DNA from: an uncultured Rhodopila sp.
Lineage (GTDB): Bacteria > Pseudomonadota > Alphaproteobacteria > Acetobacterales > Acetobacteraceae
Length of the DNA stretch: 51,223 nt
NCBI RefSeq assembly: GCF_903915725.1
Contig: NZ_CAIWTY010000030.1
Location: 1-51,223, forward strand
Reading direction: 5' to 3'
Below the pieces are notes generated by a model. That model saw only the letters and a list, made by a program, of their open reading frames with translations, did not search any database and had not been told where the DNA came from. Position numbers and translations under genes: made by a program. This document shows, piece after piece, positions 38,357 through 46,267 of this stretch. Numbering within the stretch: the stretch's first letter is position 1; the number at the start of each line of letters is the position of its first letter.

Positions 38357-38911
38357 TCACAGATCCTCGACGGCGCGGGCCGCGGCGTCGATCGCGGCGG
38401 CCATGGCGCGAATCTGCGTCTCGTTGGCCGCTCGGGCCTGAAGCCTGAGCCGCACCGCCGCGGCCAGGTTCTCCATCGCACGCACCATCTGCGGCGGCGG
38501 TCCGCTGCGCGATGCCGCCCCGATTTCGAGCCGGGCCAGGATGGCCTCGACCACGGGCTGGCTCGCGGCGAGTGCGGCATGGCCGTCCGGCGTCAGGGTA
38601 TACAATTTGCGCCCGGCCCGTTCCTCCATGACCGAGGCCTGCCCGAGTTCCTCCAGCAGGGTCAGCGTGGGGTAGACCACGCCCGGGCTGGGGCTGTAGC
38701 CGCCGCCAACCCGCTCTTCGAGAGCCTTGATGATCTCGTAGCCATGGCGTGGGCGATCGGACAGCAGCGACATGATGATCAGGCGCAGATCGCCGTTGTC
38801 GAACATCCGGCCGCGCCCCCCGCCGCCTCCGCCGCGGCCGCGGCGGCCGCCGCGCGGACAATCCCAGCCGGCGGGGACCTCCGACCTATCGGGCACGTCC
38901 TGTCCTGACAT
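38357..38911 (-). CDS. PadR-family regulator with Gly/Arg-rich N-terminus
   Basis: This 184-residue regulator has a PadR winged helix (LRLIIMSLLSDRPRHGYEII, SPSPGVVYPTLTLLEELG, AGRKLYTLTPDGHAAL) and a C-terminal dimerisation helix. Residues 20-38 form an unusual RGGRRGRGGGGGGRGR stretch ahead of it. ATG 38911 follows CCAAGGAGAGTGCG. Its own promoter gap and the gaps downstream in the segment contain TATATC-type sites that could be operators. The effector is unknown. Confidence 0.88.
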   Translation of the reverse strand: MSGQDVPDRSEVPAGWDCPRGGRRGRGGGGGGRGRMFDNGDLRLIIMSLLSDRPRHGYEIIKALEERVGGGYSPSPGVVYPTLTLLEELGQASVMEERAGRKLYTLTPDGHAALAASQPVVEAILARLEIGAASRSGPPPQMVRAMENLAAAVRLRLQARAANETQIRAMAAAIDAAARAVEDL

Positions 38912-39057
38912 CGCACTCTCCTTGGGAGCCGCACCACTGGCGATTCGGCGGCCGGTTCGTCTGCCGATAGCCGACAGGCTGACTATACGCCATGGTACTT
39001 GCAACCAACCGATCATGGTGCGTCGAGCGGCCGATACTGGTTGCTGTCGGGGCGCTG

Positions 39058-39555
39058 TCAGGCTGCGGGGGCGGCCTGTTGTCCGCGGCAGCGCCGTTTG
39101 AGCCGGCCCGCCCGCCGGACCGGGGCCGCCGATCGGCCATCGGCAGAATTGGACTCGGCCATAATGGCCTCGATCAGCGGGCGATTGGCAGCCAGCACCG
39201 CCGCACCTGCATCGAGCATGGTATAGACCGTCCGGCCCGACGGCTCGGTGCCGGCCGAAATCATGCCCATGTCGGTCAGCAGACTAAGGCTGGGATAGAC
39301 TGACGATGCCCCGGCCACAGCCTGGCAGTAGCCCTGAGCGGCCAGCGCCCGCATCACGGCGAGGCCGTTGCCGGGCTGGTCCGCCAGAACCGCCAGCGTG
39401 GCCAGGCGCATGCCGGCGGCATCATGGTTCCGCCCGGCGCCACCCTGGCCCCGGCCGCGTCCGCCGCGCGGACCGGACCCGCAGCGCTGACCACTTCCGT
39501 GGCCGGACCCGCCGGTTTGATCATCGCGGCGGCTGCGAAATTCCTGAAACGGCAT
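39058..39555 (-). CDS. Divergent second PadR-like regulator
   Basis: The 165-residue protein shows a weaker PadR fold: MRLATLAVLADQPGNGLAVM, GASSVYPSLSLLTDMGMI and SGRTVYTMLDAGAAVLA. Like the first PadR it carries a Gly/Arg/Gln-rich N-terminal tail (GPRGGRGRGQGGAGR), and its C-terminus is basic (RRAGRLKRRCRG). It lies 146 bp upstream of the first padR on the same strand, so a duplication followed by divergence is likely. The gap to the divergent DUF6125 gene contains two CRAGATATATC motifs. Confidence 0.75.
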   Translation of the reverse strand: MPFQEFRSRRDDQTGGSGHGSGQRCGSGPRGGRGRGQGGAGRNHDAAGMRLATLAVLADQPGNGLAVMRALAAQGYCQAVAGASSVYPSLSLLTDMGMISAGTEPSGRTVYTMLDAGAAVLAANRPLIEAIMAESNSADGRSAAPVRRAGRLKRRCRGQQAAPAA

Positions 39556-39732
39556 GGCCGAATTTCCTATTTGTGAAACGATTGAGCTGTGGGCACCCGA
39601 GCGTGCAGGCGACTCGCATCGCGATATCGGCTGGAGGGCCTGTGCATGTTCGGAGCCGGGCAGGAGGCCGATCCGTCCGCACCGGGCTGGCCGGCGAGGG
39701 ATGGTGCTTCCGTTCCTGCCGCTAAGATATGA

Positions 39733-39743
39733 CGAGATATATC
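39733..39743 (+). promoter_or_regulatory. CRAGATATATC motif, copy 1
   Basis: CGAGATATATC lies inside a wider dyad ATATGA-N9-TCATAT, between the second padR-like gene and the DUF6125 gene. It is one of four identical-core sites in 5.6 kb of GC-rich DNA, a candidate PadR operator. Confidence 0.5.
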
Positions 39744-39885
39744 ATATTGCATGTTCTATTCATGGTGCTGCAAGCGGATCAGCTTTGCGCCGCAGGCATG
39801 ATCGGCATAATATGCCTACTGGGGCTGGCACTGCCTGCAAGCACTGGCTGCCGAATCCGAACCGGGTGCTTGTGGTCCGATCATA

Positions 39886-39896
39886 CAAGATATATC
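39886..39896 (+). promoter_or_regulatory. CRAGATATATC motif, copy 2
   Basis: CAAGATATATC lies 88 bp before the DUF6125 start codon, in the same gap as copy 1. Candidate operator of the local regulon. Confidence 0.5.
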
Positions 39897-39983
39897 GGAA
39901 CAGCCGGAACCGCAGCGATGCGGCCAGAGTCGACATCACAGCTGGAACCGCCGCCGGGACCGGCGATCACCGAAGGAGCCACG

Positions 39984-40721
39984 ATGGACGATGAAACGAA
40001 ACGGCTGGCCACTGCCGTGCTGGAGTCGATCCGCCGGATGGCGGTCCACTACGGCTTATGGTTCGCCAACGCGGCCAACCGCTTCGGCATCGACGGCGCC
40101 CTCGCCATGGAGCAGGAGGCGGGCGATCACGGCACCGCCATCCTGATCGCGCGGCTCTGCGCCACGCTGGGGACCACCATCACTGACGGCGTGCCGGCAC
40201 CGCTCGCCGCCATGCAGCCGGCGCAGTTTCAGGCGCTGCTGAACGCGCTGGCGATCAACTGGCTGGTGCTCGACGGCGTGTGGTTCCAGGCGGTGGAGCA
40301 ACGTGAAGGCATGGCCGCGGCGAAGGCGGTCAACGACGCCTGCTGGTCGAGTTTCTCACCGCTGGAGGCTGCCCGGATCAAAGCGGCGCAAAAGCTGCCG
40401 GAAGCCGGTGGGCTGGACGCCCTGGCCGCGGCGTTCGCGCATCGCCTCTACGCCGTCATCAACGAGCAGCGTGTGTTCTTCGATGACGACGGATCATTGG
40501 TGCTGCAAATGACGAAGTGCCGCGTGCAGGCGGCGCGCCAGCGCAAGGGCCTCGCCGACTACCCGTGCAAGTCCGGCGGGGTGGTCGAATACACCACGTT
40601 TGCCCGCACGATGGACCCGCGCATAACCTGCGAGTGTATTGCCTGTCCGCCTGATCCGCACCCGGCGGACTGGCTCTGCGCCTGGCGGTTTCGAATCGCC
40701 GGCGAGCCCGTATTGACGTAG
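39984..40721 (+). CDS. DUF6125-family cytosolic protein
   Basis: The 245-residue protein matches a widespread uncharacterised family: AVHYGLWFANAANRFGIDGA, NWLVLDGVWFQAVEQREGM, CWSSFSPLEAARIKAAQKLP, QMTKCRVQAARQRKGLADYP and the cysteine-rich end CECIACPPDPHPADWLCAWR. The clustered cysteines and histidine suggest metal or cluster binding, but no activity is known to me. ATG 39984 follows GAAGGAGCCACG; upstream in-frame starts are rejected. It is preceded by two putative operators and converges with the truncated permease gene. Confidence 0.85.
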   Translation: MDDETKRLATAVLESIRRMAVHYGLWFANAANRFGIDGALAMEQEAGDHGTAILIARLCATLGTTITDGVPAPLAAMQPAQFQALLNALAINWLVLDGVWFQAVEQREGMAAAKAVNDACWSSFSPLEAARIKAAQKLPEAGGLDALAAAFAHRLYAVINEQRVFFDDDGSLVLQMTKCRVQAARQRKGLADYPCKSGGVVEYTTFARTMDPRITCECIACPPDPHPADWLCAWRFRIAGEPVLT

Positions 40722-41322
40722 CCCGAGACAAACCACCGGAGTAAGGCATTGGACACATGAGCGCGACGCCCGGGGCGGCATGGGACGCACGGTCCGGCCA
40801 TGAGAGACGCTCATCCTCCAGGCCGCCGGAAGCGCCGCGCTGCGCCAACACCCAGTCCTCCACCCAGCGTTCCAGATGGAGTTTGCCGAGCACCCATCCC
40901 GCACCGATGGCGATCGTCAGCCCCAACGACAGGTACAGCAGGGCGACTTTCCAGCCGAACATCGCGAACAGCATGCCGAGTGCAACCTCGTTCACCATCG
41001 GTGCTGAAATCAGGAAGGAAAAGGTGACGCCAAGCGGGACGCCGGCCGAGACGAACCCGATGAACAGCGGCACCGCCGAGCAGGAGCAGAACGGCGTGAC
41101 GATGACCAGCGACGCGGCCAGCACGTTGCCGACGCCCTCCCCGCGGCGGGTCAGCAGCGCGCGGGTGCGTTCCGGCGAGAACCATGTCCGCACGATTCCC
41201 ATGCCGAAGGAGACGCCGGTGAAGTAAAGCCCGAAGACCGCGCGCGATACGCGGATCGATGGCAAGCCGGCCCCGAGCAAGTGGTTTAGCTCGGCGACGG
41301 CTTGGTCCAGGATCAGGGCCAT
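40459..41322 (-). pseudogene. Truncated permease (SO_0444/DUF318-like), first half only
   Basis: From ATG 41322 (AAAGGAGTGGACGCG upstream) about 165 residues match predicted metal-efflux permeases, with the hallmark TPFCSCSAVPLFIGFVSAGVP and SAPMVNEVALGMLFAMFGW. After roughly 40,800 the frame no longer resembles the family: it becomes antisense of the DUF6125 gene to a stop at 40459. The second half (the usual four or so helices) is missing, so the gene was cut by a deletion or rearrangement at the junction with DUF6125. Confidence 0.7.
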
Positions 41323-41463
41323 CGCGTCCACTCCTTTTGCCCGGCCGGACTCTCCACCATCTGCTTCAGGGTCGCGTCCATGAGCAGGACGTGGTGCACC
41401 AGCGCCGCCGCGACGTGCAAGCCGATTTGGTGTCCCTGCCAACGTTGCTGTACCGGCAGGGGT
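41313..41463 (-). pseudogene. Possible cytochrome b561-type C-terminal fragment
   Basis: The frame reads VQQRWQGHQIGLHVAAALVH and HVLLMDATLKQMV, resembling the last haem-ligating helix of cytochrome b561 proteins. It has no start and ends in a TGA overlapping the permease start. It is too short for certainty. Confidence 0.35.
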
Positions 41464-41489
41464 CAGGCCCGTAACTCGACCGGGCGAAA

Positions 41490-41894
41490 CTACGCAACGG
41501 CGTGGTCCGCATGGTGATGATCGCCGCCATGGCATTCGCCGCCGCAATCGCAACCGGTGACTGGAAGCAACGTGCCGGCCGCCTGGCGCAGCATGTAGTC
41601 GCGGATGGCTTCGAGCGGATTTTCCTGGTCGGTGGTCGCGGTCCGGATGCCGCGCTGTGTCATCACGACGGCGAAATGGGTGTTGAAACCGGCGGAGATG
41701 ATCAAATCGACGCCGTCGATCGGATGAACGCCGGTGCCCCCGGTTTCGTGGAACGATTGCTCCGCCGGCAGGTCGAGACGCGCGGTTTCGATCGGCTCCG
41801 CGCCCGGCTGGACATCATAGATCAGGAACCGGCGGGCGCGGCCGGCGTGCCCGGTCACGCTGCGAAAGTTCTAGCTGGTAATGGCGATTTTCAT
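41490..41894 (-). pseudogene. NifX/NifB-type iron-molybdenum cofactor-binding domain protein with amber codon 8
   Basis: From ATG 41894 the frame reads MKIAITS-UAG-NFRSVTGHAGRARRFLIYDV, where the family has glutamine or a similar residue at the stop (CAG to TAG is one change). The rest is an intact PF02579-like domain (GVHPIDGVDLIISAGFNTHF, MTQRGIRTATTDQENPLEAI) with a metal-rich tail CDCGGECHGGDHHHADH. A GTG at codon 13 could start a shortened protein lacking the first strand. Lies between the permease remnant and a CRAGATATATC site. Confidence 0.75.
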
Positions 41895-41943
41895 GCTGAC
41901 TTGTTCCTTGTTCCGGTCGGGATCTCGACAGAATAAAAGCTAT

Positions 41944-41954
41944 CGAGATATATC
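41944..41954 (+). promoter_or_regulatory. CRAGATATATC motif, copy 3
   Basis: CGAGATATATC lies 50 bp before the NifX-like start codon, within the promoter gap of that minus-strand gene. Candidate operator. Confidence 0.5.
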
Positions 41955-42048
41955 GTACTTGCTGTGATACCACAACCAATCCGTAACGCAAGCAGATTGC
42001 TTGTCATGGCGCCGGGAATTTATCGTCCCGCAAGCGCCGCCCGGGCCG

Positions 42049-42573
42049 TTACGGCCGCAGGCGCAGCCAGCGCGGCGTGCGTTTCGCATACGCCGCCCAC
42101 GCCTCGCCGAAGCGCGCGGCGAGGTGCGCCTCTTCGCGGCGGACTGCCAGCACTGAGACCAATCGGATGATCGCGACGGCCATCAGAACCAGCCATGGAT
42201 TACCGAACGCCAATCCCGCCCCGGCGATCAGGATCGTGTTCCCGAGATAGATTGGATTGCGCGACAGAACGAACGGCCCCGTGGTCACCAGCGCGGTTGC
42301 GGCACGGTGCGGCTGGATGTTGGCTTTGGCTCGATGCATTTCGAGCATCGCCGCCACGTCCAGGGCAATACCAGCCAGCATCGCCGCCGCCCCAATCAGG
42401 CGGACGGCGCTGCTCGCCGGGACAATGCCGCCGAGTGGAAGCAGGTACTCGAGGGTCACCGCGACCGCGACGGTGCCTACGAAGACAATCGGCGGCCAGG
42501 GAACGACATTCGGCCGATCCCGCCAATCGCCGTCGCGGCGGCCAAGCGACGGCAAAACCTTAGATCTGGACAA
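42049..42573 (-). CDS. ICMT/PEMT-like membrane methyltransferase
   Basis: The 174-residue membrane protein has three to four hydrophobic segments (PPIVFVGTVAVAVTLEYLLP, RLIGAAAMLAGIALDVAA, WLVLMAVAIIRLVSVLAV) and the conserved core TTGPFVLSRNPIYLGNT followed by REEAHLAARFGEAWAAY, the signature of isoprenylcysteine/phospholipid methyltransferase-like enzymes. The substrate is unknown. The TTG start at 42573 overlaps the end of the Rieske gene by 14 bp, so the two are in one operon. Confidence 0.82.
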   Translation of the reverse strand: MSRSKVLPSLGRRDGDWRDRPNVVPWPPIVFVGTVAVAVTLEYLLPLGGIVPASSAVRLIGAAAMLAGIALDVAAMLEMHRAKANIQPHRAATALVTTGPFVLSRNPIYLGNTILIAGAGLAFGNPWLVLMAVAIIRLVSVLAVRREEAHLAARFGEAWAAYAKRTPRWLRLRP

Positions 42574-43219
42574 CGCTGTTCAGATTGAATGTGAAACCCG
42601 GCGGGTTCTCGCCGATGCGCAGCATTCTTTCGGCAACGAAGGTATAGGGCGGCACCGGCAGATTGTACGGCGCCGGAACGTTGGTATGAACGCGGCCGGC
42701 CAGATCGTATTTCGAGCCATGGCAATGGCAGAAATACCCGCCGGGCCAGTTCGCCACCGGCTCCGTAGCGCTCGGCTTGGAGTATAGCGTCGGCAGGCAA
42801 CCGAGATGGGTGCAGATGCCCACCAGCACCGCATACTCGACATTCGAGCTGCGGTGCCAGTTCTTCGCATACTCGGGCTGCTGCATCACGGTGGAGTCCG
42901 GGTCCTTCAGCCTGGCGAGCATGGCCGGATCCTGCAACGCCGCAATCGCCTGCTGGCTGCGCCGCATGACGAACATCGGGCTGCCGCGCCACAGGACGAC
43001 GATCTGTTGGCCTGGCTCGATTCGGCTGGTATCGATGTCGATCGGATTGCCCGCGGCCAGCGTGTCCCTGGCCGGGTTCATGCTGTCGATGAACGGCCAG
43101 GCGACGGCGCCGACACCGACGGCGACAGTCGTCAAGGTCACCAGGTTGAGCAAATCGCGGCGTGGCATGGCGTCCGGCGACCCGTGCGGGTGAGACGCCG
43201 TGGCGGCGATGGCAGACAT
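42560..43219 (-). CDS. petA: Rieske iron-sulfur protein of the cytochrome bc1 type, without bc1 partners
   Basis: The 219-residue protein has a twin-arginine N-terminus and membrane anchor (PRRDLLNLVTLTTVAVGVGA) and a Rieske domain with both cluster boxes, CTHLGC and CHCHGS. It is typical of ubiquinol-cytochrome c reductase iron-sulfur subunits, including the inserted loop between them. ATG 43219 is a reasonable start. Cytochrome b and c1 genes do not follow; instead a methyltransferase lies downstream and a soluble cytochrome c upstream, so this is probably an extra Rieske in a special redox unit. Confidence 0.92.
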   Translation of the reverse strand: MSAIAATASHPHGSPDAMPRRDLLNLVTLTTVAVGVGAVAWPFIDSMNPARDTLAAGNPIDIDTSRIEPGQQIVVLWRGSPMFVMRRSQQAIAALQDPAMLARLKDPDSTVMQQPEYAKNWHRSSNVEYAVLVGICTHLGCLPTLYSKPSATEPVANWPGGYFCHCHGSKYDLAGRVHTNVPAPYNLPVPPYTFVAERMLRIGENPPGFTFNLNSVVQI

Positions 43220-43257
43220 TGTTTGATCCTTCGTGTTTGTTTCAGGAGGCGGCTTGG

Positions 43258-43716
43258 TTAGTTGAACTGCTGACCCATGACCGCGCCCTTCGATAGCGAC
43301 GTGATGTAGGTTTCGAGATCGACCATTTCGGGACTGCCGAACGCGGGCGGCGTGCCTTGCACCCCGCCGGCGATGCAGCGGGCGATCTGCTGCGAAAGCG
43401 TGACGACGGTTTGCCGCTTTGCAACGAACCTCGGGAATGCCGCCGCCGCGCCGGCGAGGCTCGGGATCTCCTTGCCGTTCGGCAACTTCCCGGCGGTGCG
43501 GCCGCCGTTGGCATGGCAGGTCTCGCACGTGGCCGCGCCGCCGAAACGATCGTTGGCGAATATATCAGCACCTTGCCGCGCCGCCTGCTGGATCGAGCCG
43601 ACCTCCGCGGCGACAGCCGGTTCGGCCGCGACCGCGCGCAGCGGCGCTACGCAGGCAAGGGCGAGTGCGCACGCGGCGATCAGCGACGGGGCCGCGAGAT
43701 TTAAGCGTTTTGCCAT
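43258..43716 (-). CDS. Periplasmic mono-haem cytochrome c
   Basis: The 152-residue protein has a signal peptide (LIAACALALACVAPLRAVAA) and one haem motif CETCH, then PSLAGAAAAFPRFVAKRQTVV, QQIARCIAGGVQGTPPAFGS and the ending MVDLETYITSLSKGAVMGQQ. The layout resembles SoxA/TsdA-like cytochromes of sulfur oxidation, with an extra cysteine in RCIAGG. ATG 43716 follows AAAGGACTTGAAG. It lies 38 bp upstream of the Rieske gene on the same strand and may exchange electrons with it. Confidence 0.85.
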   Translation of the reverse strand: MAKRLNLAAPSLIAACALALACVAPLRAVAAEPAVAAEVGSIQQAARQGADIFANDRFGGAATCETCHANGGRTAGKLPNGKEIPSLAGAAAAFPRFVAKRQTVVTLSQQIARCIAGGVQGTPPAFGSPEMVDLETYITSLSKGAVMGQQFN

Positions 43717-43761
43717 CTTCAAGTCCTTTTCATTGCGGTAATTCGTTTCACAGCCGATCAC

Positions 43762-44436
43762 CTATGATTCGATGGGGCGATTTGGAAATGCCAACTGGTC
43801 GCGGGCGCGCCAGTCGGAACGGACGTAATTAATTTCCAGCAGCCGCCGAACCCCGACGATTGGCCGTCGATCGAAACCATGCCAGGTGGCGGGCCCGGCG
43901 ACAAAAACCGCGCCGGAATTGAAGTCCGGCGCCGAGCGATCGACCCGGCGCTGCCCGGCATCGTAGATGTCGGTGCCCCACTCCGCGCTGTCCGGTCCGG
44001 TGAACAAATAGATCACCATGGAAAACAGCTTCTCGGGAATGTCGCGATGCGGTTCCAGCCACATGCCGTCGATATCCTGCATGTACTCCATGCGCAGATA
44101 GCCGCCCGACAGCTCGATGTTCAGGGTCCGCGCCAGCACGCGCGCCACATCGCTTGTCTGCAACGCCGAGCACAGCGCCTGGACCGCGGGGAATTTGTTT
44201 CGCAGCAACGGTGTGAAGAAGGTCCGCTTGTCATTGTAGCTGCCACGGGTGCCGTCGGTTTTGCCCAACAGCGGCGGGGCGATCGGCAGCGTCATGATGC
44301 CGGTACAGGTGTCCAGCGGCAGCACGTTCTTCAGGCGCCAGCGCCGGTAGGGCTGGTCGACGATCTCGGCATCGAGCAGCGCGCGCCGAAAATGCCGCGC
44401 GATCTCGTCAATTGCCGGCACCGGAGGGTAGTCCAT
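43762..44436 (-). CDS. Fe(II)/2-oxoglutarate oxygenase-like protein (first of pair)
   Basis: The 224-residue protein has the double-stranded-helix pattern of prolyl-hydroxylase-like enzymes: an H-x-D candidate in EPHRDIPEKLFSMVIYLFTG, a distal histidine in GPATWHGFDRRP and a following arginine. The N-terminus (YRRWRLKNVLPLDTCTGIMT) is shared with uncharacterised homologues. It would hydroxylate an unknown substrate. It lies upstream of the cytochrome c gene and downstream of a second, related oxygenase on the same strand. Confidence 0.75.
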   Translation of the reverse strand: MDYPPVPAIDEIARHFRRALLDAEIVDQPYRRWRLKNVLPLDTCTGIMTLPIAPPLLGKTDGTRGSYNDKRTFFTPLLRNKFPAVQALCSALQTSDVARVLARTLNIELSGGYLRMEYMQDIDGMWLEPHRDIPEKLFSMVIYLFTGPDSAEWGTDIYDAGQRRVDRSAPDFNSGAVFVAGPATWHGFDRRPIVGVRRLLEINYVRSDWRARDQLAFPNRPIES

Positions 44437-44523
44437 CGTGCTTTCCTCGGTTCGCCGTCATCCGCACTGCACATTCAGCGCGGACACGGCGGGGATTCCC
44501 TGATGACTACAGCGTGCCGGGCG

Positions 44524-45201
44524 CTACAGCCGCCTCGGAGCCCAATCCATCAGCGTCCGCAGCATGGGGACGGATTTGGCGAAGGCGCTGACGCCGTGGC
44601 GCCAATACTCGGATTTTACATACAGTTCCGAATCGACGTAGCAAAGTTGCAGGCTCATGCGCTGGCCTTTTTGTGGCAGGAAGCCGTGCCAGGATTTCTC
44701 CGAGACCTTGAACATCAGCATGCGGCCGAATTCCGGCGCGAACTCGAAGGCGCTGTCGGCGATGTTGTTGCTGCGCAGCACACGCAGACGGCCGCGCTCA
44801 TAGGGCCATTCGCGGCTGAAACCCAGCAGAACCGTTACGATTTTATGCTTCGAATCGTTATGCGAGTAGCCTTCGTTATAATGACCGGTGGTGTTCCCCA
44901 TCATGACGATGCAAGACGGACGCTGGCTGAGGTCCATATCGAATTTCTGCTCGACCAGATGACGGAACCGCACGCTGAGCAGATCCTGTACGACGGCGTC
45001 GAAGGCCGGGCCGCGCTTGAGGTCGGGCAGGGCGTAACTGCCGCGATCCGGAATTATCGGCGCGTCGGCCAGCACTTCGTTTTTCAGATCCTCGCGGAGC
45101 GCATGCTCGACAAAGGTGAACGCGTAGGGGTCGCGCCGCAACGGCGCGGCGGCGATGGCCGCTTCGTCCATCATGGTCAGCGGCGGTTCGGCATAGGTCA
45201 T
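44524..45201 (-). CDS. Fe(II)/2-oxoglutarate oxygenase-like protein (second of pair)
   Basis: This 225-residue protein is a relative of the previous one: H-x-D appears in YSHNDSKHKIVTVLLGFSRE and the distal histidine in SEKSWHGFLPQKGQRMSLQL. The N-terminal half (YAFTFVEHALREDLKNEVLA) is its own. Together the two genes open the minus-strand unit oxygenase-oxygenase-cytochrome c-Rieske-methyltransferase. A CRAGATATATC site lies about 100 bp before its ATG. The target, possibly a protein or small metabolite, is unknown. Confidence 0.75.
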   Translation of the reverse strand: MTYAEPPLTMMDEAAIAAAPLRRDPYAFTFVEHALREDLKNEVLADAPIIPDRGSYALPDLKRGPAFDAVVQDLLSVRFRHLVEQKFDMDLSQRPSCIVMMGNTTGHYNEGYSHNDSKHKIVTVLLGFSREWPYERGRLRVLRSNNIADSAFEFAPEFGRMLMFKVSEKSWHGFLPQKGQRMSLQLCYVDSELYVKSEYWRHGVSAFAKSVPMLRTLMDWAPRRL

Positions 45202-45301
45202 CGGCGGCTATCCATTTCTGAAGAGTATAAGGCACCGGCATTCGTATTCAGGATTGAATTGCGCCGCGGCGTCATCAGGTCGAGTCCGGACCGTGATATA
45301 G

Positions 45302-45312
45302 CAAGATATATC
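45302..45312 (+). promoter_or_regulatory. CRAGATATATC motif, copy 4
   Basis: CAAGATATATC, preceded by a second half-site GATATA, lies between the divergent oxygenase and peroxiredoxin genes, about 100 bp before the former. Candidate operator. Confidence 0.5.
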
Positions 45313-45557
45313 TTTCATTCGGTTGGGATGCAACGCGGGCTTCTGTCATAACGGGTATGCAAGCGGGCCGATCGGCGGGCGCTGCCACCGCGGTACGCAG
45401 CCGGACTGCGGGGTGCGGGACCGCGGGATGGCTGCGTGGTCCCGATCGGCGAGGCGCGATGGCGGCGATGGCGGACATGGCGAAGCCTTTCACGCTCGCG
45501 GTGCGTATGGTCAGCCGCGGAGTGCCGCGCTGTCACCGCCACACTTGCTATTATAGG

Positions 45558-45577
45558 CATTCGTATATTATGGAATG
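45558..45577 (+). promoter_or_regulatory. Inverted repeat before the peroxiredoxin gene
   Basis: CATTC-GTATATTATG-GAATG is a perfect 5-bp dyad around an A+T-rich core; GTATAT recalls the operator of the BigR/SqrR-like gene at 34.5 kb. It may bind the ArsR regulator encoded two genes downstream. Confidence 0.4.
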
Positions 45578-45604
45578 TCAAGCAGGCAATGGCCGGAACC
45601 CGCG

Positions 45605-46267
45605 ATGAACGAAGCCAGCGACCCAAACACGCCGGTATCCCCCGGCCAGCCACGCCTGGGCGAACCGGCCGTGCGATTCCGTCTCCGCACCACGCATGGA
45701 GAGCGCAGCCTCGAGGATTATCGCGGGCGATGGCTGCTGCTGTTTTCCCATCCCGCCGACTTCACGCCGGTCTGCACCTCGGAATTCATCGCCCTCGCAA
45801 AGCTGTATGACCGCTTCCAGGCGTTGGGCTGCGATCTTCTCGGCCTGTCCGTCGACAGCGTGTTCGCTCACCTCGCCTGGATTCGCAGCATCCGCGAGGT
45901 GTTCGGCGTCGAAATTCCCTTCCCGATCGGGGAAGATATCTCCATGGCCGTCGCGTCTGCTTATGGAATGATCCATCCCGCCGATACGAATACCGCGACC
46001 GTACGCGCTTCGTTCCTGATCGACCCGACGGGCATCATCCGCCTGTTCACCTATTATCCATCGCCCATCGGCCGGAACGCGGAGGAGATGCTGCGCGCAC
46101 TCGCCGCGCTGCAGGAAACCGACGCATCCGGGCTGTCAACGCCGGGGGAGTGGCGGCCGGGTGACGACGGTTTGCTGCCGCCCCCCGTCACCATGGAAGC
46201 AGCGGATGCCAGCGTGCGGTCCGGCGCGCCCGCATGGTACTACAAGTCACAGCCGGTGAAGACATGA
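45605..46267 (+). CDS. 1-Cys peroxiredoxin (Prx6 type)
   Basis: The 220-residue AhpC/TSA-family protein has the peroxidatic site HPADFTPVCTSEFIALAKLY and the Prx6-type C-terminal arm (GLLPPPVTMEAADASVRSGA, WYYKSQP). It detoxifies hydroperoxides. No resolving cysteine is evident. ATG 45605 begins the conserved part, though an in-frame ATG at 45575 is possible. Its stop overlaps the next ATG (ACATGA), coupling it to an ArsR-family gene. Confidence 0.9.
   Translation: MNEASDPNTPVSPGQPRLGEPAVRFRLRTTHGERSLEDYRGRWLLLFSHPADFTPVCTSEFIALAKLYDRFQALGCDLLGLSVDSVFAHLAWIRSIREVFGVEIPFPIGEDISMAVASAYGMIHPADTNTATVRASFLIDPTGIIRLFTYYPSPIGRNAEEMLRALAALQETDASGLSTPGEWRPGDDGLLPPPVTMEAADASVRSGAPAWYYKSQPVKT

Noticed and set aside
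43879..45351. 490-codon plus-strand frame opposite the oxygenase pair
   Set aside because: It is an antisense shadow; the minus-strand frames show family motifs and sensible starts.
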